NCBI GenBank assembly: GCA_050084985.1
Contig: JBITNC010000001.1
Location: 164,362,001 to 164,426,000 of the forward strand
Length of the DNA stretch: 64,000 nucleotides
Source: Nageia nagi
Taxonomy: Eukaryota; Pinophyta
Direction of reading: 5' to 3'
Part shown: positions 49,222 to 59,966 of the stretch, one piece after another
How the letters are laid out: each line of letters begins with the position of its first letter
How positions within the stretch are numbered: position 1 is the stretch's first letter
Made by a program: the position numbers and the translations under genes
Notes under the pieces: generated by a model
What the model saw: the letters and a program-made list of their open reading frames with translations, nothing else
Databases searched by the model: none
Told to the model about the DNA's origin: nothing

Positions 49222-49495
49222 AGTGGTATATCTTGGAAAATAGTAGGTACTTCTCCTTGTGAGAGTATATCACTGACCAAGGTGAACTGGTTGAGGACTG
49301 GTAGTACCTGGGCTCCACCTTGCGGGCATCCAGGTGAAGGCCTAATTCTACACAAGAAAACAACCCCAACATTATTCATCTACAGATCGTGGTTATAATT
49401 TTGCACATGTGGGACATGTTTACTTATGTTTGATTTGTATAGATGGAAACTTGTAAAATTTGCATTCTTATTGCATATTTATTTTTGTACAGACA
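49222..49495 (+). promoter_or_regulatory. Leader of J with short primer-binding site
   Basis: AG and then TGGTAT (49224-49229) follow the LTR; only about six bases match the usual TGGTATCA primer site before the sequence changes. From about 49235 the leader matches, in reverse, only the gag-proximal end of the long leaders (17560-17700 of C, 57600-57700 of K), so about 2 kb of leader is missing. It ends TTTTTGTACAG just before ACAATGG, a retained acceptor-like site. Confidence 0.7.
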
Positions 49496-50083
49496 ATGGT
49501 TGAGACCTTCATACCCAAGCACATACTCGACGATTCCAACTACAACATATGGGAACCTTGTATGAGAGCTGAGTTACAGGCAAGGAAGCTATGGCAGACA
49601 GTAAATGAAGATCTAGTTGCTCCTACAGATGAGAAGGCCCTTGAAATTTACAACTCAAAGAATGAGTTAGCAACCTCAATGATCTATCGTACAGTTTCAG
49701 ATGACATCCTTCTCATGATTTCTTCCTCGACATCAGCAAAAGAAGCTTGGGACAGACTAAAGAAAATTTACCTTGGGTCCAAATTTTCAAGAAGGTTCAC
49801 CATTCTACAAAAGTTGTTGCAGTATCGTCAAGGAGAAGATGAAAGTGCCTTAATCTACTTGAACAAAATCATTGACCTAAGGACACAACTGGTTGGCTGT
49901 GGGTGTAATTGGATCAATGATGAGTTCATGGTCTTCATTATTCTTCAAAGCCTCTCTACAAAATTCAGTAACTTTGTCACAGTTATGGAGACTAGGCTCG
50001 ATGATGAAGAAGATGTTATCTCCCTTAACAATCTTTCTAGACTCCTTCTGAAACATGAGGAAACTTTGAACAGAAAATGTTGA
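49496..50083 (+). pseudogene. J gag, N-terminal part
   Basis: Start of the gag-pol polyprotein. ATG 49496 (MVETFIPKHILDDSNYNIWE) is chosen because the same KHI-DGSNYGIW start occurs in C, H and I and because it follows the acceptor-like site. This is the copia-type capsid gag (UBN2 / gag-polypeptide family): a LMISSSTSAKEAWDRLKKIY block, then NKIIDLRTQLV and FMVFIILQSLSTKFSNFV. It stops at 50081-50083 because of a frameshift near 50072-50085: where relatives read NKKVLIS, J reads NRKC and a stop. The rest of gag continues in another frame from about 50077. Confidence 0.9.
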
Positions 50084-51042
50084 ACATTTCTCCAAAGGAT
50101 AATAGCATTGCTCTAGGAGAAACCAAAACTCCTTTCAAGAAGACGTTCAAACATTACAAATTCAAAGACAACAAATCCTCATCAACCATCAGGAAGCACA
50201 ACAACTTCAAGCAAAGGAATGACAAAGTTGGATCAAGCAAACCAACATCGCAGGAAAAGTTTGATGGGAATTGTAACTTCTGTGGCATCTTTAGGCACAA
50301 AGAGTATGATTGTCACAAAAATAAATTTGCTCAAAAAGGAAAAGGAAATGCAAATGTGAGAAATTTCAATAATAAAAAGAAGAACAAGCATGCTGCTTCT
50401 GTTGCCTACTACTCAATGACTCAAACTATTTCAAATGATTGGATTATTGATTCAGGATGCACTAATCACATGTGTTATGAAAAGGATAAGTTTGAAAATT
50501 TTCATAAGTACAACAAGGATACAGTTGTGATAGGTGATAATACAGTCCTTGATGTTCAAGGAATAGGGAATGTGAAGATTCATGGAAAGGTACTTGATAA
50601 TGTCTTTTATGTGCCTAAGCTAAGGATGAATCTTATCTCGGTAATTCAGATTACAAGGATAGGATGCTCATTTGAGTTTACCTCACACTCCTGGTGTGTT
50701 AAGAAAGGACTTGCCACTTTGATGAAAGGATCAGTAAAGAATGACCTTTATATTGTGGATCAAGTACCTTCAAATATTTGTCTTGCTACAAATGTGTGTT
50801 CAAAAGGTAATCTTTGGCATCAACGATTAGGGCACCTTAACCACAAGAGTATTCAAGATATGAAAAATCAAGAACTTGTGGAAGGTTTACCTAATATTTC
50901 ACCCACAATTGGTCTTTGTGAAAGGTGCATTCTTGGAAAGATGAATAGGCAAAAGTTTGAAAAGGATAAGGCAATTCAGGCTACTCATCCTCTTCAGCTT
51001 GTGCATTCAGATTTGATGGTCCATTTCAAAATAAGTCTCTAG
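50077..51042 (+). pseudogene. J gag C-terminus, protease, GAG-pre-integrase and integrase start
   Basis: Second segment of the polyprotein, in a shifted frame (321 codons from 50077, though the Met is not a natural start). It has a basic linker, CCHC zinc knuckle CNFCGIFRHKEYDC (residues 66-79, CX2CX4HX4C), retropepsin site DWIIDSGCTNHM (DSG at 125-127), and a GAG-pre-integrase domain with WHQRLGHLNHKS and CERCILGK zinc-binding pairs. The first integrase Asp is in HSDLM. The frame ends at 51040-51042 after a single-base loss near 51018: J has ATGGTCC where relatives have an extra G. Confidence 0.9.
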
Positions 51043-53390
51043 GGGGAGCTTCTTATGTTCTAACCTTCATTGATGACTTCAGTAGGATGACATTTGGTTA
51101 TCTACTTGAGCACAAGGATCAAACTTTTGATCGATTTAAAGACTTCAAGGCACTTGTTGAAAATCAAACTGATTTTAAGATCAAAATGCTGAGATCTGAC
51201 AATGGGGGTGAATATAATAGCAATGAGTTTAACGATTATTGTGTTAAACATGGGATCAAGCGACAATTCACAATCCCTTACACCCCTCAGCAAAATGGAG
51301 TTGCTAAAAGAAAGAATCGCACCATTATGGAAATGGCAAGATGCATGTTGGGTAACCTTCCTAATTTCTTATGGGGAGAAGCTGTTCACACTACTATTCA
51401 CACCCTAAATAGGTGTCCTACTAAAGCAGTTGAAGGAAAAACTCCATATGAAGCATGGACGGGAAAGAAACCTAACATCTCACACTTCAGGGTCTTTGGA
51501 TGTGATGCATTTGCCTTCATTACCTCAGAGAAAAGAAAGAAGCTAGACAAAAGATCAAAAAAATGCATATTTATGGGGTATGATAATCAGCATAGAGGTT
51601 ACAGGCTCTACTCCTCATCCCATAAAATAGTTTTTATTTCTAGGGATGTCAAGTTCAATGAACTTCCTAAGGATACAACTTCTCATGCTAAGGTGTCTAA
51701 TTCAGAAGATTCTATGCCTGCACCTAACTGGTTGGATGATCATGTAGGGAAGTCACCACAAGAGCAAAATTCTCCAGCTCAGAGAATTACAAGAAGTATG
51801 ACCTTGAATAAATCCTTATTTGCCAAAATTGATAATATGAATGAGCCATCAACATTCAAAGAAGCTTCCAAGCAAGAATGTTGGATGGAAGCTATGAAAG
51901 TTGAGTATGAGGCACTCATGAAAAATGAAACTTGGGATTTGGTTCCTTATCCCAATGAGAAAAATGTGATTGGAAATAAATGGATTTACAAGGTCAAGTA
52001 CAATTCTGATAGAGAAGTTGAAAAATACAAAGCAAGGTTAGTGGCCAAAGGATTCTCTCAAAAATATGGTATTGATTATGAGGAAACCTTTGCTCCTGTG
52101 GCTAAAATGCCTACTGTTAGGATAATCCTTGCTCTTTCTACAGCTCAGGGATGGAAAGTTTTCCAACTTGATGTCAAGAGTGCATTTCTCAATGGTGACT
52201 TGGATGTAGAAATCTACATGAATCAACCAGAAGGATTTATTCTAGAAGGAAAAGAGTCTCTTGTGTGCAAACTAAAGAAGTCTTTGTATGGACTTAAACA
52301 AGCACCTAGAGCATGGTACAAGAAAATTTTAGGATTCTTTGCAGATATTGGTTTTTCTAAGTGCTTCTCCGACTCAAATCTCTATGTACTCAATCAAGGA
52401 AAAGACGTGGTCTTAATTCTCCTTTATGTGGATGATCTTCTCATAACAGGCAACAATATTGAAATCATCCAAGAGTGCATATCCAAACTAAAGGCAACAT
52501 TTGAAATGACTGATCTAGGTATATTGCATTACTATCTTGGAATGCAAGTATACCAACACAAAGATTGTACTTATCTTAGTCAATCTAAGTATATATCAGA
52601 TATCTTGCAAAAGTTTGGAATAGAGGAGTGTAGATATGCTGCAATACCTATTTCTCCTAGAATCGTTGTATCATTGAGCTTAGATTCTCAGTTGGCTGAT
52701 GCTACAGCTTATAGGAAATTGATCGGTAGTCTTCTGTATCTGACTATCTCTCATCCTGATATTGCCTTTGCAGTGAATCTGATGGCACGATTCATGCAAA
52801 AACCATATGTTGAACACCTCAATGCTGTGAAGCAAATCTTGAGGTATGTGGCAGGGACAAAGGATCTTGCTCTTAAGTATTCCAAAGTGCCCTCAATTAT
52901 TCTCTCAGGGTTCTCAGATTCTGATTATGGGGGAGATAGAGATGACAGAAAATCAACCTCTGCATATGTGTTCAGCATTGGTTCAGGTGCTATCTCTTGG
53001 GCTTCCAAGAAGCAACCAACTATGACTCTTTCTACCACCGAAGCTGAATATCGAGCCATGTCTGTTGCTACCCAAGAAGCTATTTGGCTGAGGCATCTTC
53101 TGAATGAAATTGGGTATAAGCAAAATGGCCCATCTCTTATTTCTTCAGATAATCAATCGGCTATCTCTTTGGCTAAGAATCCTGTGTTCCATCAGCGAAC
53201 CAAACATGTGGAAATCCAAGCCCATTTTATCAGGGAGAAGGTTCTAGATAACATCATACACTTGGAGTATTGTCCATCTACTAAAAACTCCGCTGATCTA
53301 TTCACCAAGCCCCTTCCTGAAGCTCAGTTCAGCAAGCTTAGGGATTCTCTCAGGTTGGTGAAGTTGCCCTCAAGGGGAAGTGAAGTTTGA
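51043..53390 (+). pseudogene. J integrase core, reverse transcriptase and RNase H
   Basis: Third segment of pol, open to 53390 (767 codons from 51087; reading continues upstream through FIDDFSRM). The integrase core has second Asp in RSDNGGEY (residue 38), but the third catalytic residue, Glu in the usual NGV-ERKN motif, is Lys here (AKRKN, residues 74-78). The RT (RVT_2 type, about 285-530) has first Asp in QLDVKSAFLNG (362) and YVDD at 447-450, both intact. RNase H has SDSDYGGD, STTEAEYRA, SSDNQSA and ADLFTKPLP, all intact. It ends PSRGSEV. RT and RNase H look functional; integrase does not, and the segment is out of frame with gag. Confidence 0.93.
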
Positions 53391-54363
53391 ACCTTTGTTA
53401 ATGATGACAACTTCACCTCTAAGAGGCTCTTTTGTTGTTGTATAGCATGTGTTGATTATGATATACCTCCGTGGTAAGTTTGCTCTGCATGACAAACTTG
53501 TTGTACATTTTTATACCTCCATGGTAAGTTTGCTCTGCGTGACAAACTTGTTGTACATTTTATACCTCCGTGGTGAGTTTGCTCTACATGAGAAACTCGT
53601 TGTACAAATTTTGAGCATATAATTAATATACCTACATGGTAAGTTCGCTCTACGTGACGAACTTGTTGTACATTCTATACCTCCGTGGTGAGTTTGCTCT
53701 ATGTGAGAAACTCGTTGTACAATTTTGATGCTCTATACCTCTGTGGTGAGTTTGCTCTACGTGAGAAACTCGTTGTACTATATTTGAGCATATAATTAAT
53801 ATACCTCCATGGTAAGTTCGCTCTGTGTGACGAACTTGTTGTACATTCTATACCTCCGTGGTGAGTTTGCTCTGCATGGAAACTCATTGTACAATTTTTA
53901 TGCTCTATTAATAATCAACACATGTCTATATACAACAGGTGACTATGAGTGATGGCTTGGCATCTCCGTGATGACTTATAGTGCACCATTAATCAGTTAT
54001 TCATAAGATAGCATTATTTGATTCTCTTATTTGAATATATGATGCATCTAACTGATTTTGTTCATAAGTTGCTTGTAGCATGCAGGATCTTCTTCAGAAA
54101 TGCATGTTACTCACCTTGTGAAAGCAAGCTCATGGAGACTCACATGTCAACTTAAAGTTAATCGACTACTATGTACAGTGAAACCAGTTGTGGTTAATGA
54201 TTCTATTGTAAACCATTTTATCAAATGGTAATGTAGTGAGTCTCATACTAGTTCTCAAAAAGATTCTCAAATATGTAAATGTTCTCATCTCCACTTGTAT
54301 CTCTATGGAGGAGAACTCTCTCTTACTCTCTCTCTTCTTTCTTCTACGCTCTATCCCAATATT
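53391..54363 (+). other. 3' UTR of J
   Basis: No gene. It contains the hairpin array at 53462-53906 and then about 450 bp collinear with the 3' UTRs of B, D and I. Confidence 0.85.
53462..53906 (+). repeat. Array of eight hairpin-forming repeat units
   Basis: Units start TATACCT at 53462, 53512, 53561, about 53628, 53676, 53734, 53800 and 53849. Each has TATACCTCCRTGGT, a stem arm, a loop near CTCTRCRTGA, the complementary arm and TTGTACA. Arms pair as AAGTTTG/CAAACTT (units 1, 2), AAGTTCG/CGAACTT (4, 7) and GAGTTT/AAACTC (3, 5, 6, 8). Units 3-5 and 6-8 form two larger copies about 173 bp apart. Confidence 0.92.
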
Positions 54364-54377
54364 GCATTAAGGGGGAG
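54364..54377 (+). promoter_or_regulatory. Polypurine tract of J
   Basis: GCATTAAGGGGGAG immediately before the 3' LTR, the plus-strand primer site used in reverse transcription; the same motif occurs in D and I. Confidence 0.9.
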
Positions 54378-54879
54378 TGTTAGAATTTGTAATGAAATAT
54401 TGTGAATATCTAAACTCCTTGTAAGTTCAATTAATCACTTAAAGGATATGTAGATACCTTAAGGGATTAATTGAATTCTTTATTATGTGTGGACTTTGAC
54501 CTAACCATGGGTTAGTTGGTAGGTTAAAGTTAGGTCACACATTTAATGTAACCCTAACCTTACCCTTGGGTTAAAGGGAGGTTAGGGAGGTGCTCTCAAG
54601 CTATAAATAGAGGGCCTCTCCTCTTGTAAACACATCTAAGTTTTGAGTAAGATTACTCTACTTGGTTGTGTAGGAGAGAGCAAGAGTATAGTTGTAAGAG
54701 AGGCATAGATTGAGAATAGAGAACTAGTTGTGGATGTACTCCCAAGGAGGGAGGAACCACATTATATTGGTGTCATATTGTGTGAATGTGTTAGTAGCTT
54801 GTAGATGTTGCATGTTGAATGTGATTGAGCTTTCTATAGTCTTGGACCTTTGGGAATTAGATCTAGGCTAATTCCATCA
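54378..54879 (+). repeat. 3' LTR of J
   Basis: 502 bp, nearly identical to 48719-49221; TATAAATA at 54602-54609. Confidence 0.96.
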
Positions 54880-54884
54880 ACACA
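54880..54884. repeat. Target-site duplication of J, right copy (ACACA)
   Basis: Matches 48714-48718. Confidence 0.92.
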
Positions 54885-55532
54885 TATATCAAAATGATAT
54901 ATCCCATACATCCAACATTTGTCATAACCAGGTAACATAGTTGTAGAAAGGGTAAACTTGAGGATTATTTTCTTGTTTAAAATTAGGCCTTCACCTAGAT
55001 GATCGCATGGACACCAAGTCCTACCAATCTTCAACTAGTTTCCTTTGATCAACAATATACTTTCACAAGGAGTACTAGCTATTTTACAAGGGTGTAATGT
55101 ATGTTAGATCGAATAAATTATTATCTTGATTAGGTTTCAAGTTTTTCTCCTAGGTTATCAGGATAACTACACACATGTTTGTCCACCTATATGAAGTTAT
55201 TTTCATACCAATAAAGGACTTAGGGGCAATTAAGAAGTACAAACTTTACACCATTTGGATTGTTAGACTAAAGGCTCTAGTCTAACTTGTCCTTCCCTTG
55301 TGGCTCCCCAAACAAGTCATGTTGCAAAATATACATGCAAATGTATTCATTTTAGGGGGTGCACTTTCAATGTTTGTGATTTTGGTAACAATAAAGCAAA
55401 GTGCTTAACATAAAGTAAAGTGCTTAAAAATGATACATCATCCAAAATTAAAACCTAAGAGTGTTTAATAGGTTTTGTTACTAACCCCAAGAGGACCTCT
55501 TTACAATGCATGAGTTCATTATTTTTATGAGA
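54885..55532 (-). other. Distal leader (putative intron) of copia H, second part
   Basis: Continues the leader cut at 48718; collinear with 17500-18190 of C and 57600-58180 of K. It ends abruptly at about 55525-55532, where coding sequence of copia G begins; the donor, exon 1 and 5' LTR of H are missing. Confidence 0.75.
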
Positions 55533-56563
55533 TGTCAATATGACCATTATGTTTATTTCAAAAAAACAAATAATGAAAACTATATTATTTTATTGCTGTA
55601 TGTGGATGACATGCATGTCGCAGAGTCTAACATATAGGACATAGATGTGCTCAAGAAGAAGTTAGCAAACTCTTTTTCCATGAAGGATTTTGGAGAGGTC
55701 AAAGAAATTCTTGGCATGAGGATAACAAGAGACCAAGAGAACCACTTGTTAAAATTGTTTCAATACTAGTACATTGAAAAGGTACTAAAGAGGTTTAACA
55801 TGAAAGATGCAAAACTAGTTACTACACCTTTGGCAAATCATTTCAAACTCACCAAATATTTATCCCAAGACATAAGAGGAACAAGAGTAGATGGATAAGG
55901 TTCCTTATGCTTCAATGGTTGGGAGTTTGATATATGCAATGGTTTACACTAGACCTAACATAACCCAAGAAATGGGAGTTTTGAGTAGATTCATGAATAA
56001 TCTAGGAAGAGGACATTGGGAAGTGATCAAGTGAGTACTTAGGAATTTGAGAGGTACTACCAATTACTCTTTGAATTTTGGAGTTTCAAACACCTACTTT
56101 CAAGGTTATGTGGATTCATATATGGCAACTTATTTTGATGATGGAAGGAGCACTACTAGGTATATATATCTTTACCATAGGTAGAATGACAGCTAATGGG
56201 ATTTCCAAACTACAACAAGTAGTCACCCTTTCAACCACTGAAGCTAAGTATGTGGCTACTACAAAGGCTAGCAAGGAGATCATATGGTTGCAAAGGTTGA
56301 TGAAGGAATTGGTTAAGGAGGAAGAAGATAGTATATTGTGGAGGGATAGTCAAAGTATTATCCATCTTGCTAAGAACTCACTCTTTCACTCAAGAACCAA
56401 ACATATTCAACTCAAATATCACTTCATAAGATCAATAATGAAGGATGGTTTATTGAATTTGGGTAAGATACATACAAGTCAAAATCTTGTTTATATGCTT
56501 ACCAAAGTTGTAATAAGGGAGAAGTTGAGTTTTTTCTCATTTTCAATTGGCCTTAAGGCATAA
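55533..56563 (+). pseudogene. Copia G RT C-terminus and RNase H
   Basis: Plus-strand right half of G. It resumes inside RT (CQYDHYVYFKK, then YIILLLYVDDMHV with YVDD intact near 55600, FSMKDFGEVKEILGMRI), continues across stops and a frameshift, and enters a 161-codon open RNase H block (56078-56563): ISKLQQVVTLSTTEAKYVAT, ILWRDSQSIIHLAKNS, FHSRTKHIQLKYHFIR and MLTKVVIREKL, to a stop at 56561. The KHIQLKYHFIR and TREKL-type end are typical of a copia lineage different from A-K. Between 38164 and this point about 500 bp of the G RT is missing, together with the 5' end of H. Confidence 0.85.
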
Positions 56564-56631
56564 GAGGTCATGATGAGAATTTTTTAATTATTGGTTGTAG
56601 TGTGGTGCAAAGAAATCAGGTCCAATCGACC

Positions 56632-57123
56632 AGGTGGAGAATGATCACACTAATCGACTGATCGATTAATATCCTTATTATGTACAACATTGTGATGATC
56701 GATCTCAATAACTTAGTCAATCTGATGATGGTTGATTTTGACTACAAAGATGGGAAAACTCTAATTTAGGGTTAGAAACTCACTCTTGAGCTATTTTAAG
56801 TTTATGATCTTGAGGTTGTATAGGATGGTGAATTGAATGCATGTAATTGAGAGAGATTGAGTTTGTCATGAGGATTTCTTGTAAGAATAAAGAGGAAGGT
56901 ACAACAAGAGTTGATTGTAGGTTGTATCCATTTGTTACTTGTTTTGATTTAATCAAAGGAATAAAAATTATCTATGAATGTAACTTACACTGGGTGAACT
57001 ACATTAAGACTTTATCTCTTCTCTTTTGCGTGATTGTTTGATTTACTTGTTGGATACTTTTGTAAAGTAGAAAAGTCTTATTTGCTCAACCATATTTCAT
57101 ATAGTGTATTTTAACATAATACA
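56632..57123 (+). repeat. Probable polypurine tract and 3' LTR of copia G
   Basis: AGGTGGAGA (56632-56640) after the pol stop is a typical copia polypurine tract, so the LTR should begin TGATCACAC at 56642. There is no partner LTR in the window; the right edge (about 57123) is a guess from the last sequence that looks LTR-like. It contains repeated ATCGA/TCGAT motifs, a 7-bp-arm hairpin at 56651-56668 and an 8-bp-arm hairpin at 57103-57125. Confidence 0.45.
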
Positions 57124-57597
57124 CTGTTGGAAATTTTGTTTCAAGACCTTCCTGGTGATATATAGTTTTCCATGCCTTTTTTGCAAATCACCATCACACT
57201 AGCCATTTTTTCAAGACTATCTTGTTATCATTTCCAAAACTACTAGTGATAGGATCTTGTGTCACCAAGAATTGCCAGAGTTTTATAGATCCATTTGCAA
57301 ATTTTCATATACCATTAGAAATTATTTTTAAAATATTTCTAATGATATATAACACTAGTTTCTTTGAGAATCACCAAAGACTTATCACATTCTTTGTCAA
57401 GTATTTATGTTGTGAATGTGCTAGAGACATGATCTTATGTTGCCAAAGATTCATAACTCCATTTGCATATCCTCATATACAATTAGAAAGAGCTTTTCAA
57501 TACCTTTCCAATGGCGTATAACACTTTAATGTTTATTTAAATTCTCCACCTTGTTCACTATAAATTCAACATAGTATTGTAAATTGCTAATTTGACT
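57124..57597. other. No gene; two diverged copies of an approximately 180-bp repeat
   Basis: GATCTTGTGTCACCAAGA at 57253 and GATCTTATGTTGCCAAAGA at 57431 begin similar stretches that both run through ATCCATTTGCAAAT-like or CTCCATTTGCATAT, ATATACNATTAGAAA and ATAACACT. Origin not recognised; possibly the flank or an extension of the G LTR. Confidence 0.5.
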
Positions 57598-59966
57598 ATT
57601 TGGCCTTCACTTGGATGCCCACACAACAGAAGCCTAAGCACTACCAATCCTCAACCAATTCACCTTGGTCAGTATTATACTTTCTCACAAGGAGAAGTAC
57701 CTACTATTTTTTAAGGTTATGACGTATATTGGATCGATCAAATTATTAATCTTGATTAGGTTTCAAGTTATCCTCCTAGATTATCAAGAAAATCCCTAAA
57801 TGGACGTGCGGACATGTGGTATAACTACACACATGTCTGTCCACCTATTGGAGTTATGTTTAGACCAATAGAGGACTTAAGGGCAATTAGAAAGTACAAA
57901 CTTTTCACCATTTGGACTGTCAGACTTAAAGGCTCCAACTGCCTGTCCTCACCTCATGGCTCTCCAAACAAATCATATTGTGGAATGTATGTACGGATGT
58001 GTTCATTTTAGGGGTTGCTCATTTCAATATTTGCATTTTTATTTGCATAAGCAAATAAAGAAAAAATGCTAAACATGAAGTAAAAAGCATAAATAAAACA
58101 TCATCCATTCATAACTTGGAACCTAAGAGTCCAATGGGTTTTGTTTATTAACCCCTAAAGGATGTCTTTACATAGATCGATAAATTTGCACAAGTTATCT
58201 TTGCAAGAAAAAATACTTAAGCATAAGCATGCATTAATTCCATATTTTTCATAAGTTAACTTTGCATAAAGGATAAATACTTAATAAGTAGAAAGCAGGC
58301 ATCTTAAGGATTTTAAGTCATGCATCATTAACTTTAAAAAATTTAAGTCTTAAGCATGCATCATTAACTTAAAAATTAAGTCCTACGCATGCATTATTAA
58401 AAAAAATTAAGTTCTAAGCATGCATCATTAACTTAAGCAATAGACATATCGTGTTTGCATAAAGATCTAAAATTGTAAGTAAAGATTTTCAAAAAATTTC
58501 CCTCTTTTTTTACTTAAAAATAATCCCTTCAATAAATGCTTAGAAAAAAAATTTATGAAAAGTTTGCCACTCTTGCTTAAAAAATTTATCCAAGGCAAAA
58601 GAAATTAATTCTAGGTAAAAAATTGCTTCTAAGAGTTACCAAGATGAAATATTACTTTTGCTATCTTAGGCATAAAATCTCTAGGCTTATATATATATAT
58701 ATATATACTTAAAACAATCTCCACTTAATGCTTCCATTTTAAACAAGTAACCATGATGTAAACTTCATTAAATGGAGAAGGAAGTCGTGCACTTAAAGGA
58801 ATGGCATTTAATAATTTTTGAAGTTGAAGTTTACTCATACTCAAAAACTTTTACTTTAAGTACTAAATTTAATGTGACAAATGATGGTCTAACAAACAAC
58901 TTTGTTTGCAAGTCAAAAAATGCAATTAATACAGGAATGGAGGGTCTTACTAAGCCATTCGGAAAAAATATTTACAAATTTGAAAAAAAAAGCTAGGAGA
59001 GAACTGCGTTGGTGGGAAGGCTCCTCTTCAGAAGGAACGAGAGGAGAGCAACCGGGGAGGAGCATCTTTTGAGGTTCCACAGAGGAGAAAACAAAAAAAA
59101 TCACTCTAACAGTCAGCGTAGGGTGAGAACCAAGCTGCGAGGGCAGGGAACAAGGCGTGAGGGCTGCCCTGGTGAGATGATGGCTTGGTGACCAAAAAAT
59201 ATCACCACACAGGTGAAGGAGAGGGAGGCAATGGTGAAATAAAGGAGGGCCACGCAAAGACGAAGGACGGGAGGCAACGACTATGTAAACAACTGTGAAA
59301 ACGATCACGAGGACCTCAAAGTCTTCAACTTTGCAAGGAGGATACTCACGCGTCGGTGGGGGAAATAGGCTATTGAGAGGTTAGGGTTTGTTCAGCCAAC
59401 AGATGGTTGACCTCCCTAAAAAAACAACAAAATATTTTTTTTAAAGAAAAGTATTAAAAAAAATTGAAATTTCATTTCATAAGGATATTCAATGTAAATA
59501 TAAACTATTTCTATTGTCAAGCTTTTGAAACTTAACTTCTTTTGTTCAAATAGTTAAATAAAATTGCAACTTGTAAATTAACTCTTTTTTTTTAGTAGTA
59601 AAAAAAAATAACAATATGGGAAAAACATGTACCCCAATAAAAAGGTTAGTCAAAAAATTGCATGGTATTTCTTCATTAATTATTTTTTAAGCATATTTTG
59701 TAATATTACAAAGTAATACTACTTTTGTAATATTACACAAATTTTATATAATAACTCTTTAAAAAAAATTGTTGCAGTTAAAAAATTGCAAGTGATCATA
59801 GGAAGTTAGCATAATTGAAAAAAAAAATTGCAATTTTGTTAACCATATTATGTTCAAAAGAACTAACACATAGAAAATAATATGTTAGTAGAATGATTCA
59901 ATAATAAAATAATAATAACCAAAAGGGAATTTATACCTTCTCTTAATTTACCTCAATAATGAAATT
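57598..59966 (-). other. Long leader (putative intron) of copia K
   Basis: No gene. It is collinear with leaders of A, C and H on the left (57598-58180), then has AT-rich sequence with several ATTAAGTYYTAAGCATGCAT-type repeats (58310-58440), a (TA)n run (about 58688-58706), a GC-richer island (58990-59400) and AT-rich sequence up to the donor at 59936. 58913-59308 holds a 131-codon minus-strand ORF, but nothing like it is conserved in A or C. The primer site is lost by a small deletion beside the LTR. Confidence 0.65.
59930..59942 (-). promoter_or_regulatory. Candidate splice donor in copia K leader
   Basis: Minus strand AGAGAAG|GTATAAATTCC, same position and core as in A and C. Confidence 0.5.

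Larger units (their letters stand above)
48719..54879 (+). mobile_element. Young complete Ty1/copia element J
   Basis: 6,161 bp, plus strand: LTR 503 bp, leader with reduced primer site, gag-pol (49496-53390, two frameshifts), 3' UTR with hairpin array, polypurine tract, LTR 502 bp, flanked by ACACA. By eye the LTRs differ at three substitutions and one 1-bp indel (about 0.6 percent), so insertion is recent relative to all neighbours. It sits in the leader of copia H: H leader sequence resumes in register at 54885. Confidence 0.96.

Noticed and set aside
49496-51042. Programmed frameshifting between gag and pol in J
   Set aside because: The breaks are inside gag and inside integrase, not at a gag/pol boundary; relatives have one continuous frame, and the second break is a simple one-base loss.
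55532-55537. GAGAT at 38160-38164 and near 55530 as a target duplication of H
   Set aside because: H lacks its 5' LTR at the right side and part of G is deleted there, so the match is probably chance.
58913-59308. 131-aa minus-strand ORF as a real gene
   Set aside because: It lies in the variable island of the K leader, has no counterpart in A or C, no recognisable domain and no start context; kept only as a remark.
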